Both the position numbers and the translations under genes were made by a program. This document shows, piece after piece, positions 17,309-25,426 of a stretch of 64,000 bases of DNA. The stretch spans positions 2,232,001-2,296,000 of the forward strand of contig NZ_AP036014.1 of NCBI RefSeq assembly GCF_003402415.2, in the 5' to 3' direction. Under the pieces are notes generated by a model. That model was not told where the DNA came from and did no database searches. It was given only the letters and a program-made list of their open reading frames with translations. The number at the start of each line of letters is the position of its first letter. The stretch's first letter is position 1. Source of the DNA: Cupidesulfovibrio sp000226255 (GTDB taxonomy: Bacteria; Desulfobacterota; Desulfovibrionia; Desulfovibrionales; Desulfovibrionaceae).

Positions 17309-17925
17309 GCGTGGGCCTCCGTGGTGTGGTGGCTGTTGTCGAACGCGGCGGCGCGCATGCCCGCCGTGACCATGGTAAGGGGGTTGCTCACGGCGCACAC
17401 CGTGGCGTGATCGTCGTCGAAGGCGCAGGCGGCAACGCGCACGGCCTGCGGAATGCAGCTGATGAAGCGGTAGCGGCGGCAGGTGCGGCCATACTCCTGC
17501 ACGATGATCTCCAGCACGTTCTGCTGGTCGGGGAAGGCCGTGTCGTCCACCACCACGCCGATTACGTCCCAATCCTGCCCGGCCACGCGCTCTTCCAGCG
17601 CCACGCCTCCCAGCTCCAGCCGCTGGAAGATGCGCCCCCACCCCGCCACGCTGCCCGCGTCGCGGGCGTTGGCGTAGGCATGGGCCACACGCAGGCGGTA
17701 CAGCCGCTCCGGTTCGCCCTGGTAGGTGGTGACGTTGCGCTGCCAGGCCAGCAGATCCAGCACGGTGGACGTGCAGGTAAGCGGGTCCAGCTGGCGGGCG
17801 GGCAGGGCCGCCCATTCGCCAAGGCGCGTGAACCAGTTGTGCGCGGCCCGGGCGAGCTTGGAACACTCCTCGCCGCCCATCCAGAACGGCAGGCTGGGCT
17901 GGTCGAGCTGGGGCAATTCGCTCAT
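17305..17925 (-). CDS. Tail protein I (gpI-like)
   Basis: This 206-residue protein matches P2 gpI-type baseplate proteins (LLAWQRNVTTYQGEPERLYRLRVAHAYANARDAG is the family's characteristic central region). It links the baseplate wedge to the tail fibre. It is packed between J and the fibre gene with ATGA-type overlaps on both sides, as in P2 (J-I-H-G). Confidence 0.88.
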   Translation of the reverse strand: MSELPQLDQPSLPFWMGGEECSKLARAAHNWFTRLGEWAALPARQLDPLTCTSTVLDLLAWQRNVTTYQGEPERLYRLRVAHAYANARDAGSVAGWGRIFQRLELGGVALEERVAGQDWDVIGVVVDDTAFPDQQNVLEIIVQEYGRTCRRYRFISCIPQAVRVAACAFDDDHATVCAVSNPLTMVTAGMRAAAFDNSHHTTEAHA

Positions 17926-19136
17926 GCCCCGCCCCCAAGGGTAACGGTCAGGCTGCCCAGCACCGGCAGCTGCAGCTGCGCCACGATATCAGCGCCCACG
18001 GCCCCGCCCTCGCCGTCGTGGGTGAACTCCACGCTTTGCAGATCGGGCAGCGCCGCGTGCAGCTCCTCCGACAGGCGCGAGAACGAGAACCGCGAAAGCG
18101 GCAACGTCCTGGTCATGGGGAAGTCGGCATTCTCGCGCCACGCGCAGCGCACCCGGTTCTCCACGGCCAGGCGCAGGGCCTCCGCCCGCGCCGTGCTGGC
18201 CGTGGCCACCGGGTACACCGTCACGGCCAGCGCCACCGGCATGGCCGCCATGGGCATGCACAGCATGTCGTCGCCGTGCCCATGGTTGCCGGAGGCCCGC
18301 ACGTAGGCGTTGATGGTGTCGATGAACTCCTGCGGCGGGATGCCGCTTTCCACCATCACGTGGCAGTTGGCCGTGCCCGGCCCGCGCGGCCCGTCCTTCT
18401 CGAAATGCAGGTAATCGGTGCGCACCCCGGCGAACTCCGCGATCAGGGCGCGGTATGCCGCGTCGTGGTGGTACTGGCCCACGGCGGCGAACTGGTTGCG
18501 CGCCCGCAGCCGCAGCGATTCGTCGTCCTCGGTGTCCGCCCCGGGCGAGGTCAGCCAGTCGGCCCCGTTGGTCACGGCCGTGATGCCCGGCACCGGCCGG
18601 ATGAGGATGGAGTAGTAGCCCGGCCCAAGGTTCCACGCGGCTCCGGCCTGTTCGGCCTGCACCGGCACGGCCAGCGACAGTTGCCCGGCGGGTATGACGG
18701 CTTCCGCCACGGTGGCCACGCGGTAGGTCACGTCGTTGATGGGGGGCGATTCCACCAGCGTGCCCGCCGGGATGGTAAGGGCTCCGGTTGCCGTGGCCCG
18801 CGTGAACGTGACCACCCCGGCGGCCGTGGCCGCCGCCTTGCGCTTCACGTCCACGCCCCAGGCGAACACGTCCAGCCAGGCGTCTGCTGCGAACCGCAGG
18901 AAGGTGTTGGGCAGGGCGTGCTCCACCAGCAGGCCCACCAGCCACTGCGCCGGGGCCGTGACGATGGCCGAAATCAGCCGCCAGAACGGCGACCACGCGC
19001 TGTTGTTGGTGATCTGGCTGCCCTCGGCCGTGTTCAGGGCGTCCCACTGCTGCTGCATCTCGGCCTGCGTCACCGGCATGCCCGACTCGCGCAGCATGAG
19101 GGTAAACAGTTCACGCGCGGCGCTGGTGATGGCCAT
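17922..19136 (-). CDS. Baseplate protein J (gpJ-like)
   Basis: The 404-residue protein shows the baseplate J pattern: the IPAGTLVESPP segment, a conserved PGADTEDDESLRLRARNQFAAVGQYHHDAAY region, and a beta-rich C-terminus. It forms the baseplate wedge. It is the first gene of the J-I-H-G block and is separated from the upstream tail genes by a plus-strand HigA gene, an interruption of the usual W-J order. Confidence 0.9.
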   Translation of the reverse strand: MAITSAARELFTLMLRESGMPVTQAEMQQQWDALNTAEGSQITNNSAWSPFWRLISAIVTAPAQWLVGLLVEHALPNTFLRFAADAWLDVFAWGVDVKRKAAATAAGVVTFTRATATGALTIPAGTLVESPPINDVTYRVATVAEAVIPAGQLSLAVPVQAEQAGAAWNLGPGYYSILIRPVPGITAVTNGADWLTSPGADTEDDESLRLRARNQFAAVGQYHHDAAYRALIAEFAGVRTDYLHFEKDGPRGPGTANCHVMVESGIPPQEFIDTINAYVRASGNHGHGDDMLCMPMAAMPVALAVTVYPVATASTARAEALRLAVENRVRCAWRENADFPMTRTLPLSRFSFSRLSEELHAALPDLQSVEFTHDGEGGAVGADIVAQLQLPVLGSLTVTLGGGA

Positions 19137-19171
19137 TGCCCCCTCCCGTTCGCTTTCTCCCTTGACCGGGT

Positions 19172-19188
19172 GTAACCAAGATGGTTAC
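19172..19188. promoter_or_regulatory. Operator palindrome upstream of lone HigA gene
   Basis: GTAACCAAGATGGTTAC is a perfect inverted repeat with 7-bp arms and a 3-bp centre, 32 bases before the HigA-type start. A TTGACC just upstream could be a -35 element. Confidence 0.6.
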
Positions 19189-19219
19189 GCCTTCAACACG
19201 AGCAGATGGAGGCAGCATC

Positions 19220-19678
19220 ATGCGTACCCGCACCAGAAAGCCCGCGCACCCTGGGGGAATCCTGTTCAGGAAGCACATGGAACCGTTGGGCATCACCATC
19301 ACCGAACTGGCGCACCGCCTGGGCATTTCGCGCAAGGCGCTTTCGGCCATCGTCAACGGGCGCGCGTCCATCACACCGGACATCGCCCTGCGCCTTTCCC
19401 GGGCGCTGGGCACCACGCCGGAACTCTGGCTGGGTATGCAGCAGGCGTACACCCTGTGGGAAACCGCCAATACCCGGATGGAATGGCGGGACGTGCAGCC
19501 TCTCAACGTTGAAGATATTCGCAAACTGCGCCCGCTCACCGACGGTGCGCGCAGCCGGGGCTTTTCCGACGCCCAACTCACCGCCAACGCGGAAAGCGAC
19601 CCCGACAACCCCCTTCTGAATGAAGCGTTCTGGGAACATGCCCGGCGAGCGTCCCCCGCCTGCAAGACGCCTCGATAG
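19220..19678 (+). CDS. HigA-family antitoxin without a toxin (moron)
   Basis: The ATG at 19220 has GGAGG upstream. The 152-residue protein is a clear HigA/VapI-type regulator: HPGGILFRKHMEPLGITITELAHRLGISRKALSAIVNGRASITPDIALRLSRALGTTPELWLGMQ. It is longer than usual, with a C-terminal extension. No HigB-like frame lies beside it, and it is the only plus-strand gene inside the minus-strand tail cluster. It looks like an inserted cargo gene that can be expressed in the lysogen, perhaps as an orphan antitoxin or a regulator. Confidence 0.85.
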   Translation: MRTRTRKPAHPGGILFRKHMEPLGITITELAHRLGISRKALSAIVNGRASITPDIALRLSRALGTTPELWLGMQQAYTLWETANTRMEWRDVQPLNVEDIRKLRPLTDGARSRGFSDAQLTANAESDPDNPLLNEAFWEHARRASPACKTPR

Positions 19679-19687
19679 CCCCTCACC

Positions 19688-20011
19688 TCACGCCCCCAGC
19701 TGCAGCGAAATGCTGCCGTATTTCACGGTGGTGGCCGTCAGCCAGTATTCGCCAAGGGCTGATTCGCTGATGACCGTGGTTCCGGGCACGATGCGCTCGT
19801 CGTCGTCCACGGCCATGGTGATGCGCACCAGGTTGGTGCGCCGCGCGCGGGCGTCCCGGTTGGCGATGATGTCCACCAGCAGGCCGCTCTCGCGGATCAT
19901 GTGCTGGATGTCCTGGGCGATGGAGGCCCGGCCATCGAGCAGCACGGGCTGCCCCCCGGCGTCCAGCGTCACGTCATCCTTGGAAATGCGCAGGTCGATG
20001 TACTCGGCCAT
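19688..20011 (-). CDS. DUF2590-like phage protein (baseplate wedge, gpW position)
   Basis: This 107-residue protein (MAEYIDLRISKDDVTLDAGGQP) resembles the DUF2590 phage family and lies where P2-like phages encode the gp25-like baseplate wedge gpW. The IAQDIQHMIRESGLL segment is like gp25-type proteins. The function is inferred from position and resemblance. It is separated from the tape measure gene by three bases. Confidence 0.75.
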   Translation of the reverse strand: MAEYIDLRISKDDVTLDAGGQPVLLDGRASIAQDIQHMIRESGLLVDIIANRDARARRTNLVRITMAVDDDERIVPGTTVISESALGEYWLTATTVKYGSISLQLGA

Positions 20012-20014
20012 GGT

Positions 20015-21844
20015 CTACCCCGCCTGCAGGGCGGCCCATTCGTCCAGTTGACCGGGCGTCATGGGCTGGTCGGCGTTGATGGTCACGCTGCCGATGGTGG
20101 TCTGGCGCGTGCGGCCCTTGTTGATCTGGTTGGTGGTGGCCTGCAGCAGCCCACCGGCTGGTATGGCCGGGGTGCGGGCGGCTTCCAGCGAGGAAAGCGG
20201 GCCGGTGGCCGACGCGGAGGTCAGCGCGGTGGCCGTGCTTTCGATGGCGGCCTGCGGCGCGCCCGTGGCGGCGCTGATGGCTGCCGTGGTGGGCGTGGCG
20301 GCCAGACCCAGCTTCTGCTGCAGCCAATCCCACGTTTCGCCCAGGGCGCGGAACGGAGCCATCACGGCATCTATGGTCTTCATGAGGGCCTGGCCCCACG
20401 TCGTGTCCAGGAACGCGGCCTTCAGATCGTCCCACCAGTAGACCAGCGCTCCCACGGCGGCGATCAGCGCCACGATGCCCAGCACCACCCACGTGGTGGG
20501 GTTGGCCCACAGGGCCGCGTTGAACAGCCAGGTGGCCGCCGTTTGCAGGCCGGTGAGCTTGGTGAGCAGCCCGAAGGTGAACGCCACCAGCTTCAGCGGC
20601 CCGCCAAGCGCCATCAGCGCGATGCGGTTCACCGCCACCACGGCGGTGAAGATCCCCATCACGGTGGCCAGCGACATGACCGCAATGGCCCCGTAGCCCA
20701 CCCACCGGGCAAGGTTGGGGGCAAGGTCGATCCAGCGGACAAGGTTCTGCAGCACGTCCACCACCTTGCCCACGATCTCCTCCAGCGGCGGCAGCAGCTT
20801 CTGGCCAAAGCTGCCCGCGAGCACGTTGACCGTGCCGCCCAGCCGCCCCCAGATATCGGTCATCCTGGCGGCCATGCTGGTCACGTTGTCCATGCCCTTG
20901 ATGTTGGCGATGTTCGCCATGTTGGCCTTCAGCCCGTCCGTGTCCATCATCAGCTGCTTGATCAGCGACACGGCCTCGTCGGACCCGAACGCCTTCTTCA
21001 GCTGGTCGCTTTCGGCCACGGACAGGGTGTCGCCGAACTTGCCGCGGATCCTGTCCAGGATGTCGACCATGCCCAGCATGTTGCCCCGGGTGTCGGTGAA
21101 CGTCAGGCCCAGCTCCTTCTGGGCCGTGCCCACCCCGGCAAGGAACGCCTTGTACTTGGTGCCGGATTCGCTGCCCGACATGGTGGCCTGCAGCGTGCCG
21201 AGGATGGCCATCTGCTCCGCAGCGCTCCGGCCCGCCGCCGTGGCGTTGGCACCCAGCGCGGTGAACGCGGCGGACATTTCCGCCCCGGACGACTTGAACA
21301 GGCCCACGGCGTAAGCCGTCTGCCCGGCGATCTCCTCTACCCAGCGCGACTTGCCCATTCCGTCAGCGGTGTTCTTGAAGATCCCGTACATGGTGCCCAT
21401 GTACGAGGTCATGGTTGCCACGTCGGCCTTGGACGCCTTGGCCAGAACGCCGGATGCGGCGGTGAACCGGGCCAGCTCCCTGTCCGTCAGCCCGTCGATG
21501 GCCGACTGGATATCGTACCCGGCCCGGATGACCTCTGCGGCGCTGCCGCCATAGGCCATGGCGAACTTCTGCGCCTCGGCCTGCAGCACTGCCAGCCCGG
21601 TATCCGACCGGCCAAGGCTGGACACCTCGCCCAACGCCCGGTTCAGGTCGATGGCCGGGGCCACCATCTGGTGAATGGAGTAGCCGGTGGCCACCGCGCC
21701 CAGCACGCCGTCGCGCGCCTGACCGAACTGCCTGCTTGCGGATCCGGTCAGCTTGTCCAGCGAGGAGCGCAGTTGCCCCAGCTTTCCCGATGCCTGGTCC
21801 TTCATGCCGATGGCAAATTCCAGCCGCTCCAGCTTGGTGGCCAT
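20015..21844 (-). CDS. Tail tape measure protein
   Basis: The 609-residue protein is the longest tail protein and has the tape-measure signature: a helical N-terminus, a TP901-type core (SAAEVIRAGYDIQSAIDGLTDRE; AAFTALGANATAAGRSAAEQMA), and several hydrophobic helices between about 375 and 475 that can insert in the host membrane. It sets tail length and follows the tail chaperone genes as in P2 (E-E'-T). Confidence 0.93.
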   Translation of the reverse strand: MATKLERLEFAIGMKDQASGKLGQLRSSLDKLTGSASRQFGQARDGVLGAVATGYSIHQMVAPAIDLNRALGEVSSLGRSDTGLAVLQAEAQKFAMAYGGSAAEVIRAGYDIQSAIDGLTDRELARFTAASGVLAKASKADVATMTSYMGTMYGIFKNTADGMGKSRWVEEIAGQTAYAVGLFKSSGAEMSAAFTALGANATAAGRSAAEQMAILGTLQATMSGSESGTKYKAFLAGVGTAQKELGLTFTDTRGNMLGMVDILDRIRGKFGDTLSVAESDQLKKAFGSDEAVSLIKQLMMDTDGLKANMANIANIKGMDNVTSMAARMTDIWGRLGGTVNVLAGSFGQKLLPPLEEIVGKVVDVLQNLVRWIDLAPNLARWVGYGAIAVMSLATVMGIFTAVVAVNRIALMALGGPLKLVAFTFGLLTKLTGLQTAATWLFNAALWANPTTWVVLGIVALIAAVGALVYWWDDLKAAFLDTTWGQALMKTIDAVMAPFRALGETWDWLQQKLGLAATPTTAAISAATGAPQAAIESTATALTSASATGPLSSLEAARTPAIPAGGLLQATTNQINKGRTRQTTIGSVTINADQPMTPGQLDEWAALQAG

Positions 21845-21855
21845 GCCCTACCCCC

Positions 21856-22301
21856 CTATCCGTTGAACGCCTTGGCGATGCCGTTGCACACGGCCACCGT
21901 CATCTTTTCCCAATGGTCCCGTTCCAGCCACAGCGCCTCGGCCATGGCCTCCGCGTCCACAGCGCGGCCGGGGAACCACCTGCGGGACAGCGCGACGAGC
22001 TGCGCCGCGCCGTTCTCCGCAAGGGCCGCCGCCCGCGCCTCTACTTTCCCACCTCGATCTCGATGTCGGGCGTGTAGTCCTCGAACAGCTTGCTGGCGAT
22101 CTGCACGGCCATGCCGGGCAGCTGCAGCAGCTCCTGCAAGGCCGCCTTGCTTTCGTCGGCAACGCTGCGCGTGCACAGGTTCTGCGCCGGGCCGACCTTG
22201 CTGGAAGGCTGCAACTCGTTGATGTAGCGGTTGTAGATCCCGAGGCTCATGTTGAAGGTCAGTTCGCGGCCGTTCACGTTCAGCTTAATAGTCTTGTCCA
22301 C
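21856..22301 (-). CDS. Tail assembly chaperone fusion (E-E' type) by -1 frameshift
   Basis: The frame overlapping the end of the chaperone gene (21856-22043) has no start codon with a ribosome site and continues the chaperone through a slippery GGGAAAG at 22044-22050. A -1 shift there gives a fusion of about 147 residues whose extra part begins VEARAAALAENGAAQLVALS. P2 (E/E') and lambda (G/GT) make such fusions before tail assembly; lambda uses the same heptamer. The shift itself is inferred. Confidence 0.75.
22041..22301 (-). CDS. Tail assembly chaperone (gpE-like)
   Basis: This is the zero-frame product, about 86 residues (LNVNGRELTFNMSLGIYNRYINELQPSSKV). AAGGAG directly abuts an ATG at 22307, so the GTG six bases later (22301) is the better start. 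It is expected to coat the tape measure protein during tail assembly together with the frameshifted longer form. Its start lies inside the end of the holin-like gene (stop at 22285). Confidence 0.8.
   Translation of the reverse strand: MDKTIKLNVNGRELTFNMSLGIYNRYINELQPSSKVGPAQNLCTRSVADESKAALQELLQLPGMAVQIASKLFEDYTPDIEIEVGK
22044..22050 (-). promoter_or_regulatory. Slippery heptamer GGGAAAG for -1 frameshift
   Basis: In the chaperone frame the codons GGA AAG are preceded by G, giving X-XXY-YYZ form, directly before the TAG stop at 22041-22043. Confidence 0.75.
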
Positions 22302-22629
22302 GGTCATCTCCTTGTGTCGGTTGCGATTCACGCCGGGCACCCAGCAGCGCGGCCAGAACGTCGGCGATGCGTGTCTGCAGGGCGTCCAGAACGGCCCCGC
22401 CGGAATAGGCGGATACGGATGCGCAGGCCACGCGGGCCGTCTCGGGCAGCGAGGTCAGGTCCACCAGGATCAGGTTGGTCACTACCCCGGCGAACAGCGC
22501 CACCAGGACGGAGCAGAACCACGCCCACAGGCTGCGTTCCCCGCACTTTGCGGCGCGGGCCATACCGCCAGCCACGGACAGGGCAAGCACCAGCCATGTG
22601 CTGGCCAGCCACTCTTTGACCTCGGTCAT
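22285..22629 (-). CDS. Holin-like membrane protein
   Basis: The 114-residue protein starting at 22629 has two to three hydrophobic segments (about 8-24, 32-55 and 68-80) and a charged C-terminus. It lies immediately downstream of the spanin and endolysin genes, the normal place for a holin, and overlaps the chaperone gene. It would release the endolysin to the periplasm at lysis. The assignment rests on topology and position. Confidence 0.7.
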   Translation of the reverse strand: MTEVKEWLASTWLVLALSVAGGMARAAKCGERSLWAWFCSVLVALFAGVVTNLILVDLTSLPETARVACASVSAYSGGAVLDALQTRIADVLAALLGARRESQPTQGDDRGQDY

Positions 22630-22904
22630 TTGCCCTGCCCCGTGGCGGTATCCTCCGCCCATGCCCGTAATTCCGCCTTGTCGGCATTGCATCGGTTCAC
22701 GGCTCCTTCCAACTGCTTGGCGAACCCCGACAGATCACCGTTGGTCACGCCGCTCCACTCCGGAACCGCCGTCTCCCGTGTCAGCGAGGCCGGGGGCAGC
22801 ACCCGCTCCGTCACCGGCACGGGCACCCGTTCCACCCTTGCCGAACAGCCGGTGCACGGCAGCAGGCACAGGCACAGCATCCCAAGCGCGAGTAGCTTCA
22901 TCAT
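22626..22904 (-). CDS. Rz1-like outer-membrane spanin lipoprotein
   Basis: The 92-residue protein starts MMKLLALGMLCLCLLPCTGC, a lipoprotein signal with a lipobox at LPCTGC, and continues with a Pro-rich section (VERVPVPVTERVLPP). The gene starts within the i-spanin gene in another frame and extends past it, the classic overlapping Rz/Rz1 layout. Its stop overlaps the holin-like start. Confidence 0.85.
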   Translation of the reverse strand: MMKLLALGMLCLCLLPCTGCSARVERVPVPVTERVLPPASLTRETAVPEWSGVTNGDLSGFAKQLEGAVNRCNADKAELRAWAEDTATGQGK

Positions 22905-23184
22905 TCTGCACCTCTTCCTTGTAGGCGCGCAGGGACGCCGCCTGTTCCCTTTCCAGAGCCTCCACCTTTCTGTCGCGGCGGATGATGGCGTCGTCCCGGA
23001 CCTTGATGTCACCGCGCAGCAGCGCAATGGTCTGGGCGTTGGCCTGCCGCGCCTCTTCCAGGGTGGCCACCGACCGGCGCTCCGTCTCCAGGTTGCCCCG
23101 CAGATCCTTGATGGTCTCCGCCTGCCACCACAGGGCCAGGCACAGCACGGCGGCACCGGCAACGATGGCCAGCAGCCGGTTCAC
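22735..23184 (-). CDS. Rz-like inner-membrane spanin
   Basis: The start is the GTG at 23184, preceded by AAGGGG and overlapping the lytic enzyme stop as GTGA. The 149-residue protein has an N-terminal membrane anchor (LLAIVAGAAVLCLALWW), a long coiled coil and the WDAVPVPAAVHRLF motif typical of Rz proteins. With Rz1 it fuses inner and outer membranes in the last step of lysis. Confidence 0.85.
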   Translation of the reverse strand: MNRLLAIVAGAAVLCLALWWQAETIKDLRGNLETERRSVATLEEARQANAQTIALLRGDIKVRDDAIIRRDRKVEALEREQAASLRAYKEEVQNDEATRAWDAVPVPAAVHRLFGKGGTGARAGDGAGAAPGLADTGDGGSGVERRDQR

Positions 23185-23606
23185 GCCATCCCCTTGGCGC
23201 GCCGTATGGCCGCCGCGTAGGTGGCCGGGGCGTAGTGGTCCGCCCAGCCCCTGCCGTTCTCGTGATCCACGATGGCGCGCATCAGCGGCTCCAGGTTGTC
23301 CTTCACGCTGATGGGCGCGCCGGGGGCCACGCCGATGCGGGCCGCCACGTGGGCGATGTAGCCTTCGGTGTCGTTCTCGGTGTCCGGGGCGTACTTGTTC
23401 AGGATGCCCCGCACGGTGTTCAGGCCGTCGCGCTCGTACTTCAGCAGCACCTTGGCCAGCGCCCGCAGGCCGTCCTCGTCCCGCACGAAGGTGCAGAAGG
23501 CGGAATCGGTCTGCGCGGCCGCCAGCCCTTCCCACGGCGAACCGTGCCGCAGGTTGCCGGGGTTGTTGTTGCGCACGCCACGGGGGGGATTGTTCCGGTC
23601 GATCAT
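23181..23606 (-). CDS. Phage lytic enzyme, P5-like putative transglycosylase
   Basis: The ATG at 23606 has AAAAGGAG upstream. The 141-residue protein matches the short phage P5-like muramidase family (RNNNPGNLRHGSPWEGL, FCTFVRDEDGLRALAKVLLKYERDG, NKYAPDTENDTEGYIAHVAARI). It has no signal peptide, so release would need the holin. It lies between the DksA-like and spanin genes. Confidence 0.8.
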   Translation of the reverse strand: MIDRNNPPRGVRNNNPGNLRHGSPWEGLAAAQTDSAFCTFVRDEDGLRALAKVLLKYERDGLNTVRGILNKYAPDTENDTEGYIAHVAARIGVAPGAPISVKDNLEPLMRAIVDHENGRGWADHYAPATYAAAIRRAKGMA

Positions 23607-23824
23607 GCTTCCAGCTCCTTTTGGCAGGTGATGCACAGGCGCACGCCGGGCACCGCCGCGCGCCGGGCCTGGGGTATGGGGTCGCCGCATTCCTCGCAGG
23701 TGGCCCGGCTGGTCAGACCGGTCAGGCTGGTCCGCTGCGCGCCGCGCGCGGCGTGCAGGCGGGCCAAAGCCTCCTGCCGCAGGATGCACTCGCGTTCGGT
23801 GGCGATGTCCGCTGCGTCGGCCAT
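23603..23824 (-). CDS. DksA/TraR-type C4 zinc-finger protein
   Basis: The 73-residue protein carries a C4 zinc finger (CEECGDPIPQARRAAVPGVRLCITCQ), the hallmark of phage-encoded TraR/DksA homologues, which bind the RNA polymerase secondary channel. It lies in the late operon directly before the lytic enzyme gene, a common place in P2-like phages. Confidence 0.88.
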   Translation of the reverse strand: MADAADIATERECILRQEALARLHAARGAQRTSLTGLTSRATCEECGDPIPQARRAAVPGVRLCITCQKELEA

Positions 23825-23825
23825 G

Positions 23826-24290
23826 CTAGTTCTGCGAGCCCATCAGCCCTTCCGTGTCCGCCTTGGACAGGTAGGGCACGCCGTTGATGCGGATGAAATC
23901 CGGGCTGGTGACCATGTATTTCAGCTTGGTCACGTGCTTCTCGCCGCCCTTCTTGTCGATATCCAGCAGCCCTTCGACCTTGAACTTGCAGCCGAAGGCC
24001 TCCACCTTCATTTCCTCGCCGTCGCCGGTCTTGGCGTAGAAGAGGATGTCGAACACGGGCAGGTCGCGGTACGACCCGGCGCTGTTCGCCGCCTCGCCCA
24101 GCAGGCGCACGCCCGTGGCGTCCAGCTCGATCTCGCCGTCGGCCTTCGCGTCGCCGGAAACCCAGCCGTTGGGCACGCCGTTGTCCTGGGCCACCTCGGT
24201 GTTGTCCTCGATGTTCAGCGATGCCTTGGACACGGTGATGGCCAGCGTGCCGATGGTGATGTCGAAGTTCTTTCCGCTGATGCGCTGCAT
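23826..24290 (-). CDS. Tail tube protein (DUF2597-like)
   Basis: The 154-residue protein (ISGKNFDITIGTLAITVSKASLNIEDNT; NGWVSGDAKADGEIELDATG) resembles the DUF2597 phage family and directly follows the sheath gene, the place of the tube protein in myoviruses (P2 FI-FII). Many alternating beta-strand residues fit a tube subunit. Confidence 0.78.
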   Translation of the reverse strand: MQRISGKNFDITIGTLAITVSKASLNIEDNTEVAQDNGVPNGWVSGDAKADGEIELDATGVRLLGEAANSAGSYRDLPVFDILFYAKTGDGEEMKVEAFGCKFKVEGLLDIDKKGGEKHVTKLKYMVTSPDFIRINGVPYLSKADTEGLMGSQN

Positions 24291-24303
24291 GTGCTCACCC
24301 CCT

Positions 24304-25416
24304 CTAGGCGTAGTTGGTCAGGTCCAGCAGGATGTTGCAGGTGATGGACTTGGGGCAGTTGTAGGGCCGGACGGCCATCCAGATTTCGACGGCGTACTTG
24401 CTGGGCCACGTGATGACGATGTCGCCTTCCTTGGGCGGCTCCACCTCGCCGGGGAACACCTGCCCGAGGATCTGGCGCGACCGGCTCATCTCCCGCAGCG
24501 GCCGCATGAAGTACATGGCGGCCGCCGCCATGCTGCCGGGGGTGTTGTTCAGGCGTCGGTCGGCCACGCGGGCCACGGCCAGCGGATAGACGCGGCGCAT
24601 GGCCTTCTGCACCACCCGCAGGTTTTCGACGGCCTGGTAGTCGCCGCCGGGCACGTCCAGCACGTTGCCGTCGGTCCAGTAGACGCCGGGGTAGTCCGGG
24701 TACCACTGCGGGGCGGAGAACCGCGCGGCGTCCAGCGCCGAGATCACCGACATGTCCAGGATGCGTCCGTTCTTGTCGGTGGGGCGCACGGACCACCCCT
24801 CGCCCAGCAGCGGGCCGGTGGCCACGCGCATGGGCGAATCGGCCACGGTGACGGCGCTGTTGCACAGCCGCCCGGCATACGCGCCCAGCTCCGGCCCCCA
24901 GATGGTGGCCACGGGGTTCACCTGGTCGGCGGCGATGTTGCTGGTCAGGGGGCGGACGGCATCCAGCCAGTCTTCCCACGTCTCGGTGGGCAGCGGCCCC
25001 CGGCAACGCGGGATGAAGAACAGCGGGCGCATGTAGCGGGCCATGATGCTTTCGGCCTTGGCCTGCATGGCCTCCAGCTCCGTGGGCAGGGCCACGGCAT
25101 CGGTGATGACGATGGCCTCCACCGTCACCCGCTCCATGGCGAAGTCCACGGCATCGGCCCACGTGTCGCCGCTGGCCAGCGGGATGGCGCAGCCGTTCCA
25201 GTTCTGCCCGGCGTTCAGCCGGGCGGCGGCCACGTGGGTTTTCAGGTCCGAATCGGCGCTGCCGAACACCCCGTCGAGGTCCGTCTCGGTGTTCAGGGTG
25301 ATCAGCTTGCCCTCGTTGGTGCCCGCGCCGCGCCCGACGAACAGGAAGTAGTTCTCCACTTCCTCCAGCGGGCCCTGAATCAGGTTCAGGTTGTTTACCT
25401 GCACGCTTCCGAGCAT
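24304..25416 (-). CDS. Tail sheath protein (DUF2586-like)
   Basis: The 370-residue protein resembles the DUF2586 phage family (QGPLEEVENYFLFVGRGAGTNEG; MRPLREMSRSRQILGQVFPGEVEPP) and comes before the tube gene, in the position of the contractile sheath. Its length and mixed alpha/beta character fit. The sheath role is from family and position, not from a catalytic motif. Confidence 0.82.
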   Translation of the reverse strand: MLGSVQVNNLNLIQGPLEEVENYFLFVGRGAGTNEGKLITLNTETDLDGVFGSADSDLKTHVAAARLNAGQNWNGCAIPLASGDTWADAVDFAMERVTVEAIVITDAVALPTELEAMQAKAESIMARYMRPLFFIPRCRGPLPTETWEDWLDAVRPLTSNIAADQVNPVATIWGPELGAYAGRLCNSAVTVADSPMRVATGPLLGEGWSVRPTDKNGRILDMSVISALDAARFSAPQWYPDYPGVYWTDGNVLDVPGGDYQAVENLRVVQKAMRRVYPLAVARVADRRLNNTPGSMAAAAMYFMRPLREMSRSRQILGQVFPGEVEPPKEGDIVITWPSKYAVEIWMAVRPYNCPKSITCNILLDLTNYA

Positions 25417-25426
25417 GGGTGGTCTC

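Noticed and set aside
22735..23535. Extended reading of the i-spanin frame upstream to 23535
   Set aside because: The upstream part is the antiframe of the lytic enzyme gene; the GTG at 23184 has a ribosome site and starts the membrane anchor.
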